DNA of 64,000 bases from Anaerohalosphaeraceae bacterium (GTDB lineage Bacteria; Planctomycetota; Phycisphaerae; Sedimentisphaerales; Anaerohalosphaeraceae): positions 61,165-125,164 of the forward strand of contig DAOSUR010000010.1 in the NCBI GenBank assembly GCA_035378985.1, written 5' to 3'. The notes beneath the pieces were generated by a model. That model ran no database searches, had not been told where the DNA came from, and worked only from the letters and a program-made list of their open reading frames with translations. Below are positions 1-7,645 of the stretch, piece by piece. The position numbers were made by a program, and so were the translations under genes. Every line of letters starts with the position of its first letter. The first letter of the stretch is position 1.

Positions 1-353
1 GCCGCACCGGAAATCATATTCTTGAGAAATTCGACATGACCGGGGGCATCAATGATAATGTATTCCCGTCGGGACGATTTGAAAAAGCATCGGGCCGTGT
101 CGATGGTGATGCCCTGAGTCTGCTCCTCTTTCAGCGCATCCAGCAGAAAAGCATACTCAAAGGGTTTGGCGTTGCGGGCGCAATAGGCCTGAACAGCTTC
201 CAGTTTTCCCTTGGGCAGCGAACCGGTATCGGCCAGAAGCCGTCCAATCAGCGTGCTTTTTCCGTGATCGACATGCCCGATTACAACAATATTCATCTGC
301 TGTCGGTTCCGTCCGGATAAAAAATGTCCGGCGGAGGATAATGCCGTCGTCAT
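1..353 (-). CDS. cysN: Sulfate adenylyltransferase subunit 1 (CysN), N-terminal part; runs off the window edge
   Basis: GTPase subunit of ATP sulfurylase, which with CysD makes adenosine-5'-phosphosulfate from sulfate and ATP in the cytoplasm. About 117 N-terminal residues are visible on the complement. They include the P-loop GHVDHGKST, the switch-I region EEQTQGITIDTA and the DAPGH motif of the translational-GTPase fold, as in CysN and CysNC fusions. The C-terminus lies outside the window, so a CysC (APS kinase) fusion cannot be excluded. The start at 353 is preceded by AGGAG; a later ATG at 296 sits nearer the conserved fold and is an alternative. It follows cysD by 19 nt as the last visible gene of the sulfur operon. 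Confidence 0.9.
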   Translation of the reverse strand, partial: MTTALSSAGHFLSGRNRQQMNIVVIGHVDHGKSTLIGRLLADTGSLPKGKLEAVQAYCARNAKPFEYAFLLDALKEEQTQGITIDTARCFFKSSRREYIIIDAPGHVEFLKNMISGA

Positions 354-372
354 GGGTTCTCCTCTTTCTGAC

Positions 373-1254
373 TTACATATATCCGCTCCGGCGGAGGGTC
401 TCTAATCCGCTGCCGTCTTCCTTGTCCTGCTGTCGTCCGGACCGTTCAGCAATGTTGGCGAATTTTCCGCTTCGAAGCTCCTCGATAATCTCCGCCACGG
501 TTTTCGCCGTCGATTCAACAGGGGCCGTGCACGGCCAGCACCCGAGAGAGCGGTAGCGCTTCCCGTCACCCCGATCAAAATACAGCGAAACAACCGGGAT
601 ATGTTCCCGCTGGATGTACTCCCAGATGTTCAGCTCGGTCCAGTCCAGCAGCGGATGAATCCGAACATGCGTTCCGGGAGCGAAATCCGTTTTAAATTGA
701 TTCCACAGTTCGGGCGGCTGGTCGCTGATCTCCCAGTCACTTTCCTGCCCCCGCGGGGAGAAATACCGTTCTTTGCTGCGGCTGCCTTCTTCATCAGCGC
801 GGGCCCCGACGATCACACCGGTAAACGGGGCACCGTTTTCGACCGTATAAAATTCCCCGCTGTCCGGGTCCAGCACCCGTCGGGGCCATCGGCCGCTGAG
901 GGCGTTTTTCAGGGCCTCGGTTTTCAGCGCTGCACAGCACTGCAGACGGCTGACGGCTCCGTCGGGAAAGGTTTGCCGGCTCTCCAGGGCTTCTCGATTC
1001 ATCCCGACAATCAGCTTCAGCTTCCACTGACGGGCAAACCGGTCGCGGTACTCGATCATTTCCGGGATTTTAAAAGAGGTATCAATGTGCATCAGCGGAA
1101 ACGGAACATGGCCGAAAAAGGCCTTGCGCGCCAGCCACAGCAGAACCGTGCTGTCCTTGCCGATGGACCAGAGCATCACCAGGTCCTTGAAGGACCGGTA
1201 GGCCTCTCGAAAAATATAGATGCTTTGCGATTCAAGTTCATCCAGATGATCCAT
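373..1254 (-). CDS. cysD: Sulfate adenylyltransferase subunit 2 (CysD)
   Basis: Catalytic adenylyl-transfer subunit of ATP sulfurylase, partner of the downstream cysN. At 293 aa it has normal family length. It carries the PP-loop variant WSIGKDST near residue 30, the HIDTSFK segment and the [13 protein letters not shown] signature typical of CysD. The ATG at 1254 is preceded by GGAGATA, which lies in the last codons of cysH, so the two genes are translationally close. Function is assigned from strong family motifs; only the pairing with CysN is context. Confidence 0.95.
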   Translation of the reverse strand: MDHLDELESQSIYIFREAYRSFKDLVMLWSIGKDSTVLLWLARKAFFGHVPFPLMHIDTSFKIPEMIEYRDRFARQWKLKLIVGMNREALESRQTFPDGAVSRLQCCAALKTEALKNALSGRWPRRVLDPDSGEFYTVENGAPFTGVIVGARADEEGSRSKERYFSPRGQESDWEISDQPPELWNQFKTDFAPGTHVRIHPLLDWTELNIWEYIQREHIPVVSLYFDRGDGKRYRSLGCWPCTAPVESTAKTVAEIIEELRSGKFANIAERSGRQQDKEDGSGLETLRRSGYM

Positions 1255-1257
1255 GGT

Positions 1258-1980
1258 TTATCTCCGATTCAGGCAGACTTGATTCCAGTGCAGTCCGCAT
1301 TCTTTCTGCTCAGGGTTTTCCCACCACCAGCGTCCGGAACGCGGATCCTGCCCCGCTGATACCGCTCGGGTACAGCAGGCACAGCCGATGCTCGGGTATC
1401 CCCGGTCGTGGAGTTTGTTGTAGGGAACCCGATGCGTGCGAATATGCTCCCAGACCTGTTCACCGCTCCATTCGGCCAGCGGGCTGATTTTCATCAGACC
1501 GAACTGTTCGTCCCGCTGCACACTCTCTACAGAGCTTCGGGTCTGCGACTGTTCTCGACGAAGGCCGCAAATCCAGGCATCCAGGCAAGACAGTTTCCGC
1601 TTCAGCGGTTCAATCTTGCGGATTCGGCAGCACAGCCTGCGCAACTCAACGCTTTGATAGAACAGATTGATTCCATGTTCGGCCGTCATCGCTTCAACTT
1701 GGCGAAAATCCGGAAACAGCCCTTCAATCCGAATGCCGTACCGTTTTTCCGTTTCCTCCCAGACCTCATAAGTCTCCTGAGGCAGGCGTCCGGTATCCAG
1801 GGTAAAGACCGCCGGAGTCTGCTGAAGACGGCACAACATATCCGTCAGGACCTGATCCTCCGCACCAAAACTGGTCGCCAAAGCAATACGGCTGCCAAAA
1901 AATTCCAGGGCTGTCCGCAGAATCTCCTGCGGGGGCTGGTGCTGCGTTTTTCGACGGATTTCTTCGAGAAGGGAATCCAT
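1258..1980 (-). CDS. cysH: Assimilatory adenylyl-sulfate (APS) reductase, CysH family
   Basis: Reduces activated sulfate to sulfite using thioredoxin-type electrons. The PP-loop-like N-terminal segment (SFGAED) and the LDTGRLPQETYE motif mark the CysH family. Paired cysteines in RRLCCRIRK and GCACCTRA are the ligands of the [4Fe-4S] cluster that separates APS reductases from PAPS reductases, and ECGLH carries the redox-active cysteine. The substrate is therefore probably APS, which fits the lack of a visible cysC. The ATG at 1980 (240 aa) is preferred; an in-frame TTG at 1998 would overlap the upstream stop. Neighbours cysD and cysN are downstream on the same strand. Confidence 0.93.
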   Translation of the reverse strand: MDSLLEEIRRKTQHQPPQEILRTALEFFGSRIALATSFGAEDQVLTDMLCRLQQTPAVFTLDTGRLPQETYEVWEETEKRYGIRIEGLFPDFRQVEAMTAEHGINLFYQSVELRRLCCRIRKIEPLKRKLSCLDAWICGLRREQSQTRSSVESVQRDEQFGLMKISPLAEWSGEQVWEHIRTHRVPYNKLHDRGYPSIGCACCTRAVSAGQDPRSGRWWWENPEQKECGLHWNQVCLNRR

Positions 1981-1994
1981 GATTTCTTTCGCCT

Positions 1995-2216
1995 TCAAAT
2001 TTCATATTCCGGGGCTTTCAGTTTTCCGATAGGAACGCGGTTCCACAATCGTTCGTGACAGTAGAAGACAAGAACCTTAATGAGAATGTCCAGCAGACCG
2101 ATTTTCAGGGCCGAATCGGGATACCCCGTGACCACCCACGCGGTGAATATGGTGACGACCGTTCCGGTCAGGCGGTAGCTGACGGCTTTCAATACACTGC
2201 GGTAATGTGTTTCCAT
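1995..2216 (-). CDS. DUF2061 small membrane protein
   Basis: A 73-aa protein starting METHYRSVLKAVSYR. It has two hydrophobic stretches (about residues 14-30 and 35-55) and the motif FYCHERLWN near the end, which I recognise as DUF2061. This family is often adjacent to, or fused with, sulfate-activation genes; its biochemical role is not established. The ATG at 2216 is chosen because the longer frame to 2306 adds a non-conserved hydrophobic leader without a ribosome site. It is the first gene of the cysH-cysD-cysN run, 14 nt ahead of the cysH ATG. Confidence 0.8.
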   Translation of the reverse strand: METHYRSVLKAVSYRLTGTVVTIFTAWVVTGYPDSALKIGLLDILIKVLVFYCHERLWNRVPIGKLKAPEYEI

Positions 2217-2240
2217 GCAAATATCCAAGAATACTTGTTT

Positions 2241-2260
2241 TCCTATTATTTTATAGAGGA
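2241..2260. promoter_or_regulatory. Imperfect dyad upstream of the sulfur-assimilation operon
   Basis: The 20-mer TCCTATTATTTTATAGAGGA has TCCT/AGGA arms and an AT-rich centre. It lies in the short AT-rich gap between the Rrf2 gene stop and the first sulfur gene, where an operator would be expected. The arms are short and I have no second copy to align, so this is only a candidate. Confidence 0.2.
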
Positions 2261-2275
2261 TTATGCAAAAAAAAT

Positions 2276-2725
2276 TTAAATTATGTAGTTGGCCACATAG
2301 GAGCACATTCGTTTTTGCTCTTCATGAGCCAAATCTTCAAGACTTGTTGAGTCCAGAACCTGAGAAATAGAACAGTTAATCTGTTCAATTAGTTGTTTTT
2401 CACTGGAAGGGCCCTCTATCTCAGGATGAGCGGGGGCCATTTGCTTGTTGGAAGATTCGAGAAATCGAATGATTTGCCCTATCGAGATTTCACGGGGACT
2501 TTTAGCCAAGATGTATCCGCCGTGTTTGCCGCGAATAGACAGAACAAAACCGCCCTGACGCAACTCATTGAGAATGACCTCAAGAAAACGAGAGGGGATT
2601 TGCTGGGCCTGCGCCAACTTGCTGACAGCCGCCGGCTGCCGCTTATCCAGAAGGGCCAACTGCAGCAGGGCCCGTAGAGCATATCGGCATTTTTGCGAAA
2701 TCTGAAAGTACTCAAACGGATTCAT
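2276..2725 (-). CDS. Rrf2 family transcriptional regulator (CymR/IscR-like)
   Basis: Winged-helix DNA-binding regulator of about 149 aa. The N-terminus (QKCRYALRALLQLA) and the IPSRFLEVILNELRQGG and GKHGGY(I)LA motifs are classic Rrf2. The Fe-S cysteine trio of IscR/NsrR is absent: the only cysteines after the HTH are isolated (INCSI, RMCSY). It therefore more resembles CymR, which represses sulfur genes by sensing cysteine synthesis status; that role is inferred from position directly ahead of the cys operon. Start: ATG at 2725, preceded in frame by TTG. A CTCAT/ATGAG inverted repeat at 2737-2762 lies at the expected transcription start and may be an autoregulatory site. Confidence 0.88.
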   Translation of the reverse strand: MNPFEYFQISQKCRYALRALLQLALLDKRQPAAVSKLAQAQQIPSRFLEVILNELRQGGFVLSIRGKHGGYILAKSPREISIGQIIRFLESSNKQMAPAHPEIEGPSSEKQLIEQINCSISQVLDSTSLEDLAHEEQKRMCSYVANYII

Positions 2726-2766
2726 CAATATAATACCTCATCTATACGGTCGGAATAATGAGATAT

Positions 2767-2795
2767 AGCATAATCCTTTTTCGACACCTCTGCAA
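2767..2795 (-). promoter_or_regulatory. Candidate sigma-70-type promoter of the Rrf2 gene
   Basis: On the complement, TTGCAG and TATGCT are separated by 17 bp. The -10 ends about 40 bp ahead of the ATG at 2725. Confidence 0.4.
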
Positions 2796-2883
2796 GAGAA
2801 AAATTAAAAATTTTTCTTGTCATTTTATAAATATTTTATATGAAAGACTTTATAAACAATAATTTTTGGAAAGGACTCCGAAG

Positions 2884-3345
2884 ATGGAGCTGGATTTCTG
2901 GAATTGGCCGTTTTGGATGCCGTTTGTCAGTTCTGTTCTGCTCGGGGGTCTGATTGGTCTGGAGCGGGAAATCCGCCGCAAACCGGCGGGCCTGAGGACC
3001 AATATCCTGATTTGTCTGGCAACCGCTCTGTTTACCCATCTGGGCCTGTCAATCAGCGACGACTCCCTCGAGATCGCTTCCCGCATCCTGCAGGGCGTCA
3101 TCACCGGCGTGGGCTTTATCGGAGCCGGAGCGCTCATTCGCGGCACCCACGAAATACACGGCATCACCACAGCGGCCACGATTTGGCTGGTTACCGGCAT
3201 CGGCATTGCCTGCGGGTTTGGCCTGTATGAGGCCGCCGTGGGAGTGACGGGGATCGCCCTGATTATCCTCTGGGGGTTAATCCCTCTGGACCGACGAATC
3301 CGAAGTCTGGAAAATGACCGGACAGGTCCGGATAATCCGGCCTGA
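2884..3345 (+). CDS. MgtC/SapB family membrane protein
   Basis: A 153-aa polytopic inner-membrane protein. It has the MgtC family signatures GLIGLERE near residue 22 and KPAGLRTN just after, and four or so hydrophobic helices (LICLATALFTHLGL, ITGVGFIGAGALI, TAATIWLVTGIGIACGFG, VGVTGIALIILWG). It lacks the C-terminal soluble ACT-like domain of full-length MgtC, so it is the short SapB-like form. These proteins are linked to Mg2+ limitation and acid survival, but the transported species, if any, is unknown. Start chosen at ATG 2884 because GGAAAGGA sits just upstream; the TTG at 2866 would precede that site. Confidence 0.85.
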   Translation: MELDFWNWPFWMPFVSSVLLGGLIGLEREIRRKPAGLRTNILICLATALFTHLGLSISDDSLEIASRILQGVITGVGFIGAGALIRGTHEIHGITTAATIWLVTGIGIACGFGLYEAAVGVTGIALIILWGLIPLDRRIRSLENDRTGPDNPA

Positions 3346-3420
3346 AAGCCGCATTTTTTATGGTTTTTCTTTGAGTGCGGCGGTATGATTTTATCCAGAA
3401 ACTCCACAGGACCATAAGGT

Positions 3421-4506
3421 ATGAAACCGATTTACATAGGCGCTACCCTTCGCGACAGCGGCAAGACCTCGGTTTGTCTGGGCCTGATGCAGCTGCTGCA
3501 GGAGCAGGGGCTCAATCCGGGCTACTGCAAACCGGTCGGCCAGCATTATGTCCGCTATCACGACAAAAATATTGATGAAGACGGCGTGCTGATGCACCAG
3601 GTTTTTCACCTGAAGGATGACCCGTATTACTTAAGCCCGATTGCGATTGAAAAGGGTTTTACCCAGCGGTTTATTGAAAACCCCGATGTCGGTCCGCTCG
3701 AGGAGCAGATTCTTCAGGTGCATCAGAAACTCAGCCGGGAACATCCGATGCTGATTTACGAAGGGACCGGACATGCCGGTGTCGGCAGCTGCTTTGGGCT
3801 TTCCAACGCACGGGTGGCCCGTCTGCTCGGAGCCAAGGTGGTGATTGTCACCGAAGGCGGCATCGGGCGGCCTCTCGACGAAATTGCCCTGAGCCTGGCT
3901 CTGTTTGCTGACCATAAAGTTGAGGTGATTGGGGTAATTCTCAACAAGATTCTTCCGGAAAAATACGACAAGATTCGACAGACCGCCGCCAAAGGACTGC
4001 GTCTTTTGGGGACAGAGCTGGTCGGGGCAATGCCCTATGAGCCGTCGCTGGCGGAGTTTACCGTCGGACAGGTGGCGGAGGAGTTCGGCTATAAGATTTT
4101 GTGCGGCACGGATGCTTTAACAAACCGAATTAATCATACGATTATCGCCGCAATGGAGCCGCAGCATGTATTCCGGCATATTGAAGATCATACCCTTGTG
4201 ATTATCCCCGGCGACCGTATCGACAATATCCTGATTACGATTCTGCTGCTGTCGCGATACGGCGACAAAACCGGCGGGATGATTCTGACCGGCGGATTTG
4301 AGCCGCACCCGACCATCGAACCTCTCCTTCGAGCCAGCCAGATTCCGGTGCTGCTCAGCGACGACGATACGTTTACCGTCAGCGCCCGGATGAAAGATCT
4401 GGGTTTTAAGATTCGCTCGTACGATACGGACAAGATTATCCGGCTCCATCAAATGGTGCAGGATTACGTCGATACGGACCGGATTTTGAAATCCCTGTCG
4501 GAATGA
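3421..4506 (+). CDS. BioD-like P-loop ATPase with DRTGG domain
   Basis: The N-terminal half (about 1-210) is a dethiobiotin-synthetase/CobQ-like P-loop fold: GATLRDSGKTS is the Walker A, YEGTGHAGVGS a later nucleotide-site loop, and GVILNKI the usual strand before the specificity loop. The second half (about 215-330) contains a DRTGG-type segment (IIPGDRIDNILI...GDKTGGMILTGG). The same two modules form the N-terminal part of long phosphotransacetylases, but the catalytic Pta domain is absent here. A regulatory, nucleotide-binding role is likely; the substrate is unknown. It is followed by a convergent fumarase subunit gene 6 nt away. Confidence 0.82.
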   Translation: MKPIYIGATLRDSGKTSVCLGLMQLLQEQGLNPGYCKPVGQHYVRYHDKNIDEDGVLMHQVFHLKDDPYYLSPIAIEKGFTQRFIENPDVGPLEEQILQVHQKLSREHPMLIYEGTGHAGVGSCFGLSNARVARLLGAKVVIVTEGGIGRPLDEIALSLALFADHKVEVIGVILNKILPEKYDKIRQTAAKGLRLLGTELVGAMPYEPSLAEFTVGQVAEEFGYKILCGTDALTNRINHTIIAAMEPQHVFRHIEDHTLVIIPGDRIDNILITILLLSRYGDKTGGMILTGGFEPHPTIEPLLRASQIPVLLSDDDTFTVSARMKDLGFKIRSYDTDKIIRLHQMVQDYVDTDRILKSLSE

Positions 4507-4512
4507 CCTCGG

Positions 4513-5376
4513 CTACAGAACGGCGGAGGCGTGACGGTGGGCGTGGCATTCGATATTGACGGCCGCCGGCAGCGAGGCGATATGACAGGGAGCCGTTTCA
4601 ATCTGAACGCCCAGCGTGGTTGTATCTCCTCCCAGCCCCTGCGGACCTACCCCCAGAGCGTTGATATCCCGAAGTAAATCTTCTTCAAGGGCGGCGTAGA
4701 ACGGGTCTGTGTGTCGGCTGCCGACAGGGCGCAGCAGAGCTTTCTTGCTCAGAAGACAGCAGACTTCAAAATCGCCGCCCAGACCGACTCCGACCACAAA
4801 CGGCGGGCAGGCATCTGCCCCGGCATTTCGGACCTGTTCGACAATCCAGCGGCAGACGGACTGAGGAGATTCGGTCGGTTTAAACATCCGAAAAGCGCTT
4901 TTGTTTTCGCAGCCGCCGCCTTTGAGGATGACGCTGAGCCGGAGCTGCTCACCGGGCACGAGACTCCAATGAACAAAAGCCGGAGTATTGGTATTTGTGT
5001 TGCGCCGCAGGTGCAGCGGTTCGGCGACGACGCTTTTGCGAAGCAGGCCTTCCTGCGCAGCCAGCGCAACGCCCTGCTGAATGGCATCCGTCAGCGTGGC
5101 GGAGGGATTGTCCGCCGGCGGAGTGATTACCGCACGGCTGCCCAGTTCGGCAAAAACAATTGTCAGACCCGTATCCTGACAAATCGGGATGCGTTCGGCG
5201 GCGGCAATGCGTGCGTTTTCGAGCAGCTGCTCCAGAATCAGTCGGGCACGCGGGTTGGATTCGTTTTGTGCAGCCTTCCGAACCGCTGCCGACACGTCTT
5301 CCGGCAGTTCATAGGCGGCCCGGATGCATAGATCTGCAACGGTCCTGACGATAGACTCAAACGCCAGCAAGCGCAT
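4513..5376 (-). CDS. Fumarate hydratase class I, alpha subunit (TtdA/FumA N-terminal type)
   Basis: Iron-sulfur hydro-lyase subunit, 287 aa. The three cysteines expected to hold the [4Fe-4S] cluster are visible in ICQDTG (about residue 67), GGGCENKSAF and ADACPPF. The beta subunit that supplies the rest of the active site is not adjacent: downstream is a convergent gene and upstream a propeller protein. The partner must be elsewhere or the complex differs. The ATG lies 2 nt after the stop of the upstream propeller gene, so it is co-transcribed with two secreted proteins, an unexpected partnership. Tartrate dehydratase alpha is the main alternative. Confidence 0.88.
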   Translation of the reverse strand: MRLLAFESIVRTVADLCIRAAYELPEDVSAAVRKAAQNESNPRARLILEQLLENARIAAAERIPICQDTGLTIVFAELGSRAVITPPADNPSATLTDAIQQGVALAAQEGLLRKSVVAEPLHLRRNTNTNTPAFVHWSLVPGEQLRLSVILKGGGCENKSAFRMFKPTESPQSVCRWIVEQVRNAGADACPPFVVGVGLGGDFEVCCLLSKKALLRPVGSRHTDPFYAALEEDLLRDINALGVGPQGLGGDTTTLGVQIETAPCHIASLPAAVNIECHAHRHASAVL

Positions 5377-5378
5377 AG

Positions 5379-7634
5379 TTATCCGTTTTGGCCGATGGTA
5401 AATTCGAAACTTTGGTAGCGTGTATTGCCCGGACTGTCGCTGACGGCCAGCGTCAACACGTGATCGCCCGGCTCAAGGTTTTCCACTCGCAGCGTAAATT
5501 GTTCTTCTGTCGTATCAAACACCTGGTCATCCGGCAGCAGCCCGGCCCAGTCTTCCCGGCTGTCGAGTGTGTACCGAGCTTCGGCGACAGCCGAAAAAAC
5601 ATCCGCGGCACTGAAACGAATCTCCACCGTGCGGCCCTGAACATTCAGATGTACGTCCTCCACGGCGGGGGCCGTATTATCCACGATAACGGTCTCACTG
5701 ATCCGGGAGGAGGTCAGGGCGTCGGAAGGGTGATTGGAGCGTTTGTCATCGGCGGTCAGCCGGATTTCATACCGCCCGTCTTCCACCGTTCGGCTGTCCC
5801 ATTCAAACACGGGCTTTTCTGAATCTTTTTTCAGGGAAATCCAGCGTTTGCGGCCCTGCTTGCGGAAATCGAAATGATACACCAGCGTATCTCCGTTTTC
5901 ATCCGAAGCCCGCGCCAGGATTTGGAACAGGTAAGGTTTTTGTTTGTCTTTGGAGAGCTGAACCTGCAGGGACTGAATCTGCGGAGAAAGATTCGGAATA
6001 CTGTGAGCAATCGTTACTTCCTGCAGAAGAGGACTTTGCGCGGATTTGCCTCGAACCAGGGTGAGTCGGTATTGCAGGTATCGTGCAACCGGACAGCCCA
6101 AAACCGCCGGTTTGGTCAGCTCTTGTTCCGCCGTCCAGGGAGAAAATGTCGGGTCATTGGGTTCATTAAGATTGCCGCTGCGAACGGAAAACCGGATGGA
6201 TGCCCCCTCCGGAAGACGCGCTTCGGCCTGAATTTTGCCCCAGCGGGCAGGCTGACCGGCGTCAATGAGGTCGGAGATATAAGTTCCTTCCGGGGCTGCT
6301 TCCGGAGCCAGACGAACCAGCTGCGGGGGATTGGACAGCGCCAGCAGAAGCCCTTTCTCCGCATCAGCAGTCAAAGCGGTAATCTGCGCGGATTTGTCAT
6401 TCTGATACAAAATGGAGCGATGGTCAATGACAGGGTCAAGCCCGAAAAGACGCCCCTGGTTGCCGGTAGCCGCCAGAATGATGCCGTCCTGATAAAGCAG
6501 GTCATAAAAGACAACTCTGTCGGAAAAGATTTCCCGCGCGAAACCGTCCGGGCTGATTCGGACCAGCATGCTGGCGGCGCGCGGTCCCGGTCCGACCGGC
6601 GGAGCCGGCGGGGCGGTTGGGGGCATCGGCCGCTGTTCTTCGACCGTATTCGCCGCCGTCATATGAAATTCACCCGGCTCCTCTTCTTCATCCCCTCCTT
6701 CGTCCGGCTCCTCCGGTTCCGTCGGCTCTGTATCGGATTGGGGTCTGCCGGGCGATTTGGACAGCGCCTGAGCGGCGGAGTCGATCCGTCCGGCCACCGC
6801 TGCGGCGCTGGAGGCCGCCAGATAAATGCTGCCCTCAGGGTCCGTGGTCAAGGCGGTAATTTCCTTCTGCTGGCTGTCATAGAGAACGCGGACGGTGCGG
6901 GTCTTTACATCAATCTGATACAGCAGACCGCGGGTGTCGCTGCCGGCCAGCAGAGAACCATCTTTGGCCCAGGCCAGCGACAGAATATTTTTGTCGCGGC
7001 TTTCGAAAACAATTTCTGCGTTTCCGCCGAACGGCGGAAGGCGATAAATCCGTCCCTTGGGACCGGTGCCGATGTACAGTGTACCCTGAGAATCCGCAAG
7101 AACGGCGAAAATATAACGGTCGGTATCCGATTGAAAGAGTACGGTCGGTTCTTTGTCGAACCGAAGCAGCCGGGCCTGCTTGCCGCTGATGCCTGCCAGG
7201 AGACGTCCGCCTGCATCGAAGGCCAGAGCGAAGATATGCTCATTGCGCAGCGGGGCAGTCAGGGCCGCCGCAGCATCTTTGGGACGGGAAGAGCTGTCCG
7301 TCGGATACAAAATCTCCGTTTGCCCGCGGGCATATTTGAAAAGGGTGCCGTTGGGGCTGGTTCCCAGATAAACGGCCGAACCGTCCGGTTCGGTCAGAAC
7401 AGCATTGATGGTCCAGACGCCCACAAGGGTTTCGGGCTTCAGGAGAACCTCCGCACGGCGGGCCAGACGCAGGTTGCCGTCGGAATCCACCATCAGATTT
7501 TCCAGTTTTCCTTTCAGGAAATGTTCGCTTTTGGAATGACGGGTAATCACAGAAGTAACGGCCTTTGCGGGGCCTGACAGAAGAAATCCGGCGGTCCAAA
7601 CCGCCGTCAAAAACAAAAACGGCCTTTTGTTCAT
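5379..7634 (-). CDS. Secreted beta-propeller protein with acidic/proline-rich linker
   Basis: A 751-aa exported protein with signal peptide MNKRPFLFLTAVWTAGFLLSG ending near AKA. Residues about 50-280 and 365-450 hold blade-like repeats of the kind Y(L/I)GT-x-(P/S)-x-G-x-(L/I)(F/Y), e.g. YLGTSPNGTLFKY and YIGTGPKGRIYRL. This suggests one seven- or eight-bladed propeller split by a linker. The linker (about 300-360) is rich in E, D and P. The C-terminal third has Ig/cadherin-like beta modules (ASDENGDTLVYHFDF, VIDNTAP-like). No catalytic motif is seen. It is encoded directly downstream of the S55 peptidase with an 11-nt gap, so it may be a substrate, scaffold or sensor partner of that peptidase. 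Specific function unknown. Confidence 0.75.
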   Translation of the reverse strand: MNKRPFLFLTAVWTAGFLLSGPAKAVTSVITRHSKSEHFLKGKLENLMVDSDGNLRLARRAEVLLKPETLVGVWTINAVLTEPDGSAVYLGTSPNGTLFKYARGQTEILYPTDSSSRPKDAAAALTAPLRNEHIFALAFDAGGRLLAGISGKQARLLRFDKEPTVLFQSDTDRYIFAVLADSQGTLYIGTGPKGRIYRLPPFGGNAEIVFESRDKNILSLAWAKDGSLLAGSDTRGLLYQIDVKTRTVRVLYDSQQKEITALTTDPEGSIYLAASSAAAVAGRIDSAAQALSKSPGRPQSDTEPTEPEEPDEGGDEEEEPGEFHMTAANTVEEQRPMPPTAPPAPPVGPGPRAASMLVRISPDGFAREIFSDRVVFYDLLYQDGIILAATGNQGRLFGLDPVIDHRSILYQNDKSAQITALTADAEKGLLLALSNPPQLVRLAPEAAPEGTYISDLIDAGQPARWGKIQAEARLPEGASIRFSVRSGNLNEPNDPTFSPWTAEQELTKPAVLGCPVARYLQYRLTLVRGKSAQSPLLQEVTIAHSIPNLSPQIQSLQVQLSKDKQKPYLFQILARASDENGDTLVYHFDFRKQGRKRWISLKKDSEKPVFEWDSRTVEDGRYEIRLTADDKRSNHPSDALTSSRISETVIVDNTAPAVEDVHLNVQGRTVEIRFSAADVFSAVAEARYTLDSREDWAGLLPDDQVFDTTEEQFTLRVENLEPGDHVLTLAVSDSPGNTRYQSFEFTIGQNG

Positions 7635-7645
7635 GAAAGATTCCT

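Noticed and set aside
2841..2883. Promoter of the MgtC-like gene
   Set aside because: AT-rich sequence gives several poor -10 options but none with a proper -35 spacing.
5874..7577. Long open frame antisense to the propeller gene
   Set aside because: The opposite strand encodes a protein with signal peptide, blade repeats and correct gene spacing; the antisense frame has no family motif and no ribosome site.
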